From Chloroflexota bacterium (GTDB lineage: Bacteria; Chloroflexota; Anaerolineae; J102): a DNA stretch of 50,194 bases. The position numbers were made by a program, and so were the translations under genes. The stretch is from the NCBI GenBank assembly GCA_029782215.1, contig JAKOVD010000039.1, forward strand, positions 1 to 50,194, given 5' to 3'. Shown here piece after piece: positions 42,630 to 50,194 of this stretch (its first letter is position 1; the number at the start of each line of letters is the position of its first letter). The notes under the pieces are model-generated. The model did not search any database. It saw nothing but the letters and a program-made list of their open reading frames with translations, and was not told where the DNA came from.

Positions 42630-43855
42630 TGGCCTACAGGATTGACACACTCGGCAACGTTTGTGATCGCACAGGCGGGATCATTCAGACTGGCCCTTTC
42701 GGGTCCCAGTTGCATGAGCGTGACTACGTGGCCGATGGCACGCCAGCGGTCATGCCCAAGGACATCGTGGATGGTCGCATCAACAGTGAGTCCGTTGCCC
42801 GCGTCGCACAACGGAAGGTTGATGAGCTTGCAAGACACAGGCTGAGGACTGGTGCGATCGTCCTGCCGCGACGAGGTGAAATCAACAAGCGAGCATTGAT
42901 CAGCGCACAAGAAGAGGGTTGGTTGTGCGGAACGGGTTGCATCAAAATCGAGCTTGAGGGAGACGAATTGCTTCCACAGTTCCTCTACTTCTATCTTGCC
43001 CTGCCCTCTACAGTGAGGTGGCTCGAACTTCATGCAGTTGGCTCGACTATGCTCAACCTAAGTGCTTCGATCGTTCGTTCCATGCCCGTGCTTCTTCCTC
43101 CATGCCATGTACAGGAACGCATCGCCTCCATCCTCTCCGCCTACGACGACCTGATCGAGAATAATCGGCGCCGCATTGCGCTGTTGGAGCGGGCGGCGCG
43201 GATGATCTACCAGGAGTGGTTTGTGCGCCTGCGCTTCCCCGGCCACGAGCACACGCGCATTGTGGATGGAGTGCCGGAAGGATGGGATAGATCATCCATT
43301 GGAAGGCTGAGCGTCTATCTGAATCGAGGTATCTCACCGAGCTACAATGACGATGCGCGAGGGCTGGTCATCAGCCAAAAGTGCATCCGCGATCGGCTTC
43401 TCGATGTGACGAAGTCAAGACGACAGAATCGACCCTTTGGCCCGGAGAAGCAGGTTCAAGTGGGTGACGTGCTTATCAACTCGACTGGCGAAGGCACGTT
43501 GGGGCGAGTCGCCCAGGTGAAAACCGCTCTTGCTGACTGTACGGTGGACTCACATGTGACGATTGTCAGACCGAGTTCCGAGATCGGTTGGCGCTACTTC
43601 GGCATGGCTCTTATGGAGCTAGAGCCCTACTTCTCGGTCATGGGACGCGGTGCCACCAATCAGACGGAATTGGGCAGGGCAACGATCGGAGAGTGCCCCT
43701 TGCTGGTGCCCTCCAAATCTGTTGTGCAACGTTTTGAAATCCTGCTATCACCTTTTGTACAGCAGGTGCTGAATCTGACTGCGCAGGTTGCGCTATTGCG
43801 CGAGGCTCGTGATCTACTTCTCCCTAAGCTCATGAGCGGCGAGATCGAAGTATGA
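42629..43855 (+). CDS. hsdS: Type I restriction-modification specificity subunit
   Basis: DNA-recognition subunit of 408 residues, with two target-recognition domains separated by conserved helices. The first runs from residue 1 (YRIDTLGNVCDRTGGIIQTG) to about 150; then come the spacer helix QERIASILSAYDDLIENNRR and WFVRLRFPG; the second from VPEGWDRSSIGRLSVYLNRG to about 375; and a final helix LTAQVALLREARDLLLPKLM. Base composition is lower in GC than hsdM and hsdR, as usual for rapidly exchanging recognition domains. The ATG at 42629 overlaps the hsdM stop. The recognition sequence cannot be read from here. Confidence 0.94.
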   Translation: MAYRIDTLGNVCDRTGGIIQTGPFGSQLHERDYVADGTPAVMPKDIVDGRINSESVARVAQRKVDELARHRLRTGAIVLPRRGEINKRALISAQEEGWLCGTGCIKIELEGDELLPQFLYFYLALPSTVRWLELHAVGSTMLNLSASIVRSMPVLLPPCHVQERIASILSAYDDLIENNRRRIALLERAARMIYQEWFVRLRFPGHEHTRIVDGVPEGWDRSSIGRLSVYLNRGISPSYNDDARGLVISQKCIRDRLLDVTKSRRQNRPFGPEKQVQVGDVLINSTGEGTLGRVAQVKTALADCTVDSHVTIVRPSSEIGWRYFGMALMELEPYFSVMGRGATNQTELGRATIGECPLLVPSKSVVQRFEILLSPFVQQVLNLTAQVALLREARDLLLPKLMSGEIEV

Positions 43856-43890
43856 GCGGGCCACTGGGTACCTTTCCCCCGGCTTCCACG

Positions 43891-43923
43891 CTGCCGCCCC
43901 GTTTCCCGGGCGGCCGGCGGCAG
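43891..43923 (+). other. Hairpin next to the DUF3800-type gene start
   Basis: CTGCCGCC (43891-43898) pairs with GGCGGCAG (43916-43923), ending one base before the GTG start at 43925. An alternative inner stem GCCGCCC/GGGCGGC overlaps it. It may hide the ribosome binding site and lower translation of this gene. Confidence 0.45.
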
Positions 43924-43924
43924 G

Positions 43925-44506
43925 GTGCACCTCGTGGCCGCTAAACTCTACTGCTACGTGGACGAAAGCGGCCAGGACACGCAAGGACGCCTGTTCGTGG
44001 TGTCGGTGGTCGTGACCGGCAGCGAACGCGCCCATCTGCAGCGCTTGTGTGCACAGATAGAGGATGAATCCGGCAAGGGCGAACGCAAATGGTCCAAGAC
44101 CGCCAGGACGCGGCGGATCGCCTACGTGCTGGCCCTGCTGGCCCAGCCAGACCTGACGGGCAAGCTCTACTTCGAGGTCTTCGAAGACACCAAAGACTAC
44201 CTCCAGGTCACGGTGGAGACAGTCGCCCGTGTGCTGGCGGCGAAGGAAGCCGCCGGCTACAGCGCCACCGTCTTTGTGGACGGTCTCAGCCGCCCCCTCG
44301 AACGCGCCGTAGGCCTGCACCTGCGCCGCTTGGGCGCTCACGTCAAGAAGACGCGAGGTCTGGACGAGGTCAATGATCCGTTGATGCGCCTGGCCGATGC
44401 CGTCTGTGGCCTGGTCCGGGCAGGATGGGAAGGCGATCCCGAACTGCACGCCCTCTGGCGGCAGGGTCTCAGCCAGGGAGTCTGGCAGGACGTTTCCAGG
44501 ACATAA
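43925..44506 (+). CDS. DUF3800-domain protein in the R-M operon
   Basis: 193-residue protein of the DUF3800 family, recognised by YCYVDESGQDTQGRLFVVSV at the start and by VNDPLMRLADAVCGLVRAGW near the end. The two acidic motifs (D-E-S-G and R-L-A-D-A) suggest an RNase H-like metal-binding fold, perhaps a nuclease; this is inference, as the family's function is not established. It sits between hsdS and hsdR, a common place for accessory defence genes. GTG start at 43925, with a second GTG at 43934. Its stop overlaps the 3' end of the minus-strand small RNA. Confidence 0.82.
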   Translation: MHLVAAKLYCYVDESGQDTQGRLFVVSVVVTGSERAHLQRLCAQIEDESGKGERKWSKTARTRRIAYVLALLAQPDLTGKLYFEVFEDTKDYLQVTVETVARVLAAKEAAGYSATVFVDGLSRPLERAVGLHLRRLGAHVKKTRGLDEVNDPLMRLADAVCGLVRAGWEGDPELHALWRQGLSQGVWQDVSRT

Positions 44507-44582
44507 AAAAGCCCCCGTGGTTAGGGGGCACAGCCTAGCCTAATGAAGGCTCCCGCCAAAAGGGCAGTATTCGGCTGAACTT
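44504..44582 (-). ncRNA. Candidate small RNA of about 79 nt, antisense to no gene but converging on the DUF3800-type gene
   Basis: The minus strand carries TTGACA (44612-44617), a 17-base spacer and TACAAT (44589-44594), predicting a start at about 44582. The transcript forms three hairpins: CTGCC-CTTTT-GGCGG, AGCCT-TCATT-AGGCT, and GCCCCC-TAACCAC-GGGGGC (minus-strand sense; plus coordinates 44511-44529). The last is followed by six U (44505-44510), a full intrinsic terminator. There is no ORF with a ribosome binding site inside it. The layout is that of a dedicated short non-coding RNA. It does not match riboswitch, 6S, SRP or tracr-type RNAs that I know. Confidence 0.72.
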
Positions 44583-44588
44583 AACTCC

Positions 44589-44617
44589 ATTGTACGCCCC
44601 CTTCATCCCACTGTCAA
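44589..44617 (-). promoter_or_regulatory. Consensus promoter of the small RNA
   Basis: TTGACA and TACAAT with exactly 17 bases between them, the best promoter match in the window, pointing away from hsdR. Confidence 0.8.
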
Positions 44618-44655
44618 GGCAAATCCGCAGGTCTGGAATAGAAAGGCAGCGACAG

Positions 44656-44718
44656 ATGAATCACGTGGCACGGACGTTGATGAGCATCACTGATCGTGCA
44701 GGAGCGATGCCGCCATGA
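44656..44718 (+). CDS. Possible 20-residue leader peptide before hsdR
   Basis: ATG at 44656 opens MNHVARTLMSITDRAGAMPP, whose TGA (44716-44718) overlaps the hsdR ATG (44715) as ATGA. AAAGG at 44642-44646 lies 9 bases before its start. Such overlap would couple translation of the two, possibly limiting the nuclease. It could also be chance, as the hsdR start has its own AGGAG (44700-44704). Confidence 0.35.
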   Translation: MNHVARTLMSITDRAGAMPP

Positions 44719-47700
44719 GCAATCTGATGTCCGAGGACCGGCTGGTGCAGCGCACCACGGCGGACTACTTCAGCGACGAGCTGAAATGGGACTCGGTTTA
44801 CGCCTACAACGAGGAGGTGTTGGGAGCCGGAGGCACGCTGGGCCGCCTGAACGAAGGGGAGGTGGTGCTCACCCGCTATCTGCGCCGGGCGCTGGCGAAG
44901 CTCAATCCCGGCCTGCCCGAACATGCCTATGAACAGGCGGTCCAGCGCATCGCCGAGACCAGCGCCGTCAAGGCGACCGTTCAACTCAATCAGGAGAAAT
45001 ACGACCTCTATCGTGATGGGGTGCCGGTGACCATCGCCCGGCCCGACGGCGACGCCGAGGAGCTGCGCCTGCGGGTCTTCGACTTCCAGGAGCCGGAGCG
45101 AAACCACTTCCTTGTCGTGCGCGAGCTGTGGGTGGCCGGCTTTCCCTACCGCCGGCGTCCCGACATCCTGGGCTTTGTCAACGGCATCCCCCTCCTGTTC
45201 ATCGAGCTGAAGAACATCCACAAGGACCTCCGCCACGCCTACGACGAGAACCTGGCCGACTACCGCGACACCATCCCCCACCTTTTCGACCACAACGCTT
45301 TCCTCCTGCTCAGCAACGGTCACAAGGCCAGGGTGGGGACGATCACGAGCAAGTACGAGCATTTCCATGAATGGAAGCGCCTGGCCGAAGCAGAGCCCGG
45401 CGTCGTGGACCTGGAGACAGCGCTCAAGGGGATGTGCAGCAAGGCCAGCTTCATGGACATCTTTGAGAGCTTCCTGCTCTTCGACAACAGCAGCGGGAAG
45501 ACGGTCAAGATCCTGGCGCGCAATCACCAATACCTGGGCGTCAACCGGGCCGTGGAAGCGGTGCGCAACCGCGCCGGCCTGGCGGGCAAGCTGGGCGTCT
45601 TCTGGCACACCCAGGGCAGCGGCAAGTCGTACTCGATGGTGTTCTTCTCCGAGAAGGTCCGGCGCAAGCTCACGGGCAACTTCACCTTCCTGGTCGTGAC
45701 CGATCGCGAGGACCTGGAGAAGCAGATTTGCAGCACGTATGTCGGCGCGAGGGCGGTCAATCCCAAAGAAGTCTGCCGGGCCGGCGACGGCGCCCATCTG
45801 CAGAGCCTGCTGCAGGAAGACCACGCCCATGTCTTCACGCTGATCCACAAGTTCAACAAGCCGGTGGACCCCGCCCAGCCCTATTCGGGCCGCGACGACA
45901 TCATCGTCATCTCCGATGAGGCCCACCGTACGCAGTATGGCCGCCTGGCCATCAACATGCGGGCGGCGCTGCCCAACGCTCACTACATCGGCTTCACCGG
46001 CACACCGCTCTTCAAGGACGACGAGATCACGAAGCGTCTGTTTGGCGACTACGTTTCCACCTACGACTTCCAGCGGGCGGTGGACGATCAGGCCACGGTG
46101 CCGCTTTACTACGACAACCGCGGCGACAAGCTGGGATTGGCGACGCCCGATCTGAACCTGCGCATCGCCGAAGTCCTGGAGCAAACCGACCTGGACCCCG
46201 ACCAAGTGCGCAAGGTGCGGCGGCTGTTGGGGCAGAGCTACCGGGTCTTCACCGGCCAGCGGCGGCTCGACCGCATCGCCAAGGACTTCGTCTGGCACTA
46301 CACGGCCCAGTGGGAAGCGGGCAAGGCCATGCTGGTGTGCCTGGACAAGGTCACGGCGGTGCGCATGGTTGGCCTGGTGCAGAAACACTGGCAGCAGCGC
46401 CTCAAGGAAGTAGAGAAGGCGGTCAAGGAGGCGCCCGATGACCAGGAGCTGGTCTACCGTCAGCGGCAGCTCAAGTGGCTGGCTGAGACGGAAATCGCGG
46501 TCGTGATCAGTGAAGAGCAGAACGAGGTCGCCCTGTTCAAGACCTATGGCTTGGATATTGTGCCGCACCGGGCGAAGATCAAGGGGGGCTATGAAACCGC
46601 CGACGGCAAACGTCTTGACATCGATCTGGCCTTCAAGGACCCTGACCATCCCTTCCGCGTGGCCATCGTCTGCGCCATGTGGCTGACCGGCTTCGACGTG
46701 CCCAGCCTGAGCAATCTCTACCTGGACAAGCCATTGAAGGCGCACACGTTGATGCAGGCCATCGCCCGCGCCAACCGCGTGTACGAAGGCAAGAACAACG
46801 GCTTGATCGTGGACTACTGCGGTGTCCTGGCAGCGCTGCGCGAAGCGCTGGCCACCTTCGCCATCCGCCCCGACGACGGCAGCGAGGAAACGGTAGACCC
46901 CGTGCGCCCGCCGGAACGGCTCATCGCCGACCTGGCAGAAGCCATCACGGAAGTGCGCGACTACCTGGATGCACGGGGCTTTGACCTGGACGCCATCACC
47001 CGCAGCGAAGGCTTCGCCCGGCTCGCGGCCATCGCCCAGGCGAAAGAGGCGATCGATGCCGATGACGAGAGCCGCAAGCGCTTCGAGCTGCTGGCCGAGG
47101 CGGTCGCCCGCAAATACCGTGCCTGCATTGCGCTGCCTCAACAGCCAGAGTACCGCCTGGACGAGGCCGCCATCGCCATCGTCTACAAATCGCTGCAGGA
47201 GGACGTGCTGGACCCTGACGTCGCCGAGATCATGGCGCGCCTGCAGACGGTCATCAATGCCTCCGTCGCGCCCGTCAATACGGACATCTACGTCATCGGT
47301 GAAAACGGCGGAACGCTGGGCGAACCGCGAGGAGGTGAGGCAGGCCCGTATGACATCAGCAAGATCGACTTCGAACGCTTGAGAAAAGAGTTTGCCAAAC
47401 GCGCTACCAAGCGCGCAGAAGTCCAAAGCTTGAAGGAACGCATCGACCGCCTTGTCGCCCAAATGATCGGGCAGAACCCCACCCGCACCGACTATCAGGA
47501 GCGGTTCCAGGCGATCGTCGATGCCTACAACCGGGAGAAGGACCGGCCCACTATCGAGGCCACCTTCGAAGCGCTGCTCAAGTTCCTGGCAGAACTGGAT
47601 GAAGAGGCGCGCCGCGGGCTGCGCGAGGGACTGAGCGAGGAGCACCTTGCGGTCTTTGACATGCTTATTGAAGGCAAAGTGCTTTCCAGGTCCGAGCGGG

Positions 47701-47948
47701 ATCGGGTCAAGCAGGTGGCCCGCGGCCTGTTGGACGCCCTCAAGGCGGAGAAGCTCACCATCCAGTGGTGGACCGAAAAAGAAGCTGCCAAGGCTGACGT
47801 CAAGACCTTCATCGACGAGTACCTGTGGAGCGACCAGCGCGGCCTGCCGCCGAGCTACTCGGAAGCCGAAGTCAAGGCCAGGGCCGACAAGGTTTACACG
47901 TTTGTGTTCGCCAAGGCCACCAGCCAAGTCGCCTTTGCCGCCGCCTGA
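44715..47948 (+). CDS. hsdR: Type I restriction-modification restriction subunit
   Basis: ATP-dependent DNA translocase and endonuclease of 1077 residues, part of the HsdR2M2S complex. The nuclease core is PD-(D/E)xK: RRPDILGFVNGIPLLFIELK (D150, E164, K166). The helicase part shows Walker A GSGKS (from residue 301), DEAH in ISDEAHRTQYGRLA (D401), motif III FTGTPLF, and late motif QAIARANRVYEGK. The C-terminal 250 residues are helical. Full length without frameshifts, and hsdM/hsdS are complete, so the system is probably active. A DUF3800-type gene and a small-RNA unit separate it from hsdS. Confidence 0.96.
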   Translation: MSNLMSEDRLVQRTTADYFSDELKWDSVYAYNEEVLGAGGTLGRLNEGEVVLTRYLRRALAKLNPGLPEHAYEQAVQRIAETSAVKATVQLNQEKYDLYRDGVPVTIARPDGDAEELRLRVFDFQEPERNHFLVVRELWVAGFPYRRRPDILGFVNGIPLLFIELKNIHKDLRHAYDENLADYRDTIPHLFDHNAFLLLSNGHKARVGTITSKYEHFHEWKRLAEAEPGVVDLETALKGMCSKASFMDIFESFLLFDNSSGKTVKILARNHQYLGVNRAVEAVRNRAGLAGKLGVFWHTQGSGKSYSMVFFSEKVRRKLTGNFTFLVVTDREDLEKQICSTYVGARAVNPKEVCRAGDGAHLQSLLQEDHAHVFTLIHKFNKPVDPAQPYSGRDDIIVISDEAHRTQYGRLAINMRAALPNAHYIGFTGTPLFKDDEITKRLFGDYVSTYDFQRAVDDQATVPLYYDNRGDKLGLATPDLNLRIAEVLEQTDLDPDQVRKVRRLLGQSYRVFTGQRRLDRIAKDFVWHYTAQWEAGKAMLVCLDKVTAVRMVGLVQKHWQQRLKEVEKAVKEAPDDQELVYRQRQLKWLAETEIAVVISEEQNEVALFKTYGLDIVPHRAKIKGGYETADGKRLDIDLAFKDPDHPFRVAIVCAMWLTGFDVPSLSNLYLDKPLKAHTLMQAIARANRVYEGKNNGLIVDYCGVLAALREALATFAIRPDDGSEETVDPVRPPERLIADLAEAITEVRDYLDARGFDLDAITRSEGFARLAAIAQAKEAIDADDESRKRFELLAEAVARKYRACIALPQQPEYRLDEAAIAIVYKSLQEDVLDPDVAEIMARLQTVINASVAPVNTDIYVIGENGGTLGEPRGGEAGPYDISKIDFERLRKEFAKRATKRAEVQSLKERIDRLVAQMIGQNPTRTDYQERFQAIVDAYNREKDRPTIEATFEALLKFLAELDEEARRGLREGLSEEHLAVFDMLIEGKVLSRSERDRVKQVARGLLDALKAEKLTIQWWTEKEAAKADVKTFIDEYLWSDQRGLPPSYSEAEVKARADKVYTFVFAKATSQVAFAAA

Positions 47949-48007
47949 GGCTGGCGGCGCCCGTTCGCACCCCTCCCGTTAGTGTCTCCCCAACACGATC
48001 CCCTGGC

Positions 48008-48087
48008 TTGCCGATTTGGGGGGAAAGTGCTTGAATCAGGGGGCTGACGCTCGCGGCTTCACCGCTCCTTTAGGGGCCGGTGAAAGC
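48008..48087 (+). promoter_or_regulatory. Promoter and leader hairpin of pckG
   Basis: TTGCCG (48008-48013) and TTGAAT (48031-48036) have a 17-base spacer. The leader then has a hairpin at 48056-48087: TTCACCG pairs with CGGTGAA, with an upper CTCC/GGGG stem and TTTA loop. AGAAGGAAA at 48096-48104 is the ribosome binding site. The hairpin may tune mRNA stability; it does not resemble a known riboswitch. Confidence 0.5.
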
Positions 48088-48110
48088 CTCTGTTCAGAAG
48101 GAAATGTCCC

Positions 48111-49979
<1,869 letters not shown>

Positions 49980-49986
49980 CGCCCCC

Positions 49987-50014
49987 CCGGGACCATGAGT
50001 CATCCCGGATTTTG
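49987..50014 (+). terminator. Probable terminator of pckG
   Basis: CCGGGA (49987-49992) pairs with TCCCGG (50003-50008) and is followed by ATTTTG. The stem is short, so strength is moderate. Confidence 0.5.
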
Positions 50015-50032
50015 AGGGGGTGATTCGCAAAA

Positions 50033-50088
50033 AGAGACCTCCTTCGGTAGATTGATGGTGCAAGCCAAATCACCGAACGGAGGTCTCT
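50033..50088. mobile_element. Inverted repeat upstream of a probable transposase
   Basis: AGAGACCTCCTTCGGT (50033-50048) is mirrored at 50072-50088 as ACCGAACGGAGGTCTCT, one extra base in the right arm. The 23-base spacer has no gene. The right arm runs up to the start codon at 50093, so it may regulate the transposase or form part of the element's end. The far end of the element is outside the window. Confidence 0.5.
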
Positions 50089-50092
50089 TGAC

Positions 50093-50194
50093 ATGGAAGA
50101 TACACGGTTGGCGTTGGGTGCGCAAGTATCGGCGGAAGTGGCGGTCGAGTTGGGGCAGCGACTGGAGGTATTCTTGGGACCGCTGTTGCTATGG
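50093..50194 (+). CDS. Start of a probable transposase, cut by the window edge
   Basis: ATG at 50093 opens 34 codons to the window end without a stop: MEDTRLALGAQVSAEVAVEL then GQRLEVFLGPLLLW. The helical, charged start and the preceding inverted repeat resemble IS transposases, but too little is visible to name the family. TTG-rich codon use differs from pckG, consistent with a mobile origin. Confidence 0.4.
   Translation, partial: MEDTRLALGAQVSAEVAVELGQRLEVFLGPLLLW

Noticed and set aside
44507..44530. Terminator for the plus-strand DUF3800-type gene
   Set aside because: The run of A precedes the stem on the plus strand, so only the minus strand gets a U-tract; it belongs to the small RNA.
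48056..48087. Riboswitch before pckG
   Set aside because: Only one simple hairpin, no ligand-binding core or alternative terminator.

Overview
The window is high-GC bacterial DNA, dense with genes, and most likely from a Chloroflexota bacterium of the Caldilineae/Anaerolineae kind. This is an inference from recalled gene types and repeat styles: helix-hairpin-helix/coiled-coil membrane proteins, Pro/Ala/Thr-rich lipoprotein linkers, and dispersed intergenic repeats such as AACGTT arrays and the 'CATTGCGAAGCCCGCAAGGG' family. No marker gene fixes the taxon.

Layout. 1-2.9 kb: a fructosamine-kinase-like gene, a secreted LysM protein and signal peptidase I. 2.9-10.4 kb: a bacterial microcompartment (BMC) locus of the sugar-phosphate type. 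It has an RpiB-like protein, deoxyribose-phosphate aldolase and CoA-acylating aldehyde dehydrogenase as candidate cargo, each with an N-terminal encapsulation-type helix. It also has four shell proteins (tandem-domain BMC-T, BMC-H, BMC-P, second BMC-T), a small membrane protein, a pyrophosphatase, an MBL-fold hydrolase and one compositionally foreign ORF. 10.4-14.7 kb: a Tat-type glycosidase-like lipoprotein, then minus-strand GNAT, wax-ester-synthase/DGAT and dapB-like genes. 15.0-19.5 kb: a Fur-family regulator followed by a ferric iron ABC transporter (fbpABC).

19.6-27.0 kb: four consecutive same-strand genes behind one palindrome-bearing promoter. They encode a membrane-anchored coiled coil, two coiled-coil/HhH proteins and a membrane-anchored 16-repeat/Ig-like surface protein. 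No known pathway explains them, and they are the best candidate for an undescribed multi-protein system. 27.0-34.9 kb: phzF-like (minus), then a beta-oxidation operon (fadN-like, thiolase, two acyl-CoA dehydrogenases of which one lacks the catalytic region, SCP2). 35.0-38.4 kb: a pterin-binding corrinoid methyltransferase, tRNA-Arg with the rare anticodon GCG in its own promoter/terminator unit, zinc-ribbon/cold-shock protein, RNase H and an MFS transporter. 38.4-39.0 kb: repeats with an exact 113-bp period. 39.0-40.0 kb: a GH3-like gene (minus) with an operator-flanked promoter.

40.5-47.9 kb: a type I restriction-modification locus (hsdM, hsdS, DUF3800-type gene, hsdR). Between the DUF3800-type gene and hsdR lies a well-formed minus-strand small-RNA unit: TTGACA-17-TACAAT promoter, three hairpins, and a G/C hairpin plus U6 terminator. 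48.1-50.0 kb: GTP-type PEP carboxykinase. The window ends inside a probable transposase gene preceded by a long inverted repeat.

How the parts may work together. The BMC would confine acetaldehyde made by DeoC from deoxyribose 5-phosphate and convert it to acetyl-CoA. The Fur-type regulator probably controls itself and iron uptake. The fad operon feeds acetyl-CoA to central metabolism, where PckG supports gluconeogenesis. All functions are read from sequence motifs and remembered family features; no search was run.
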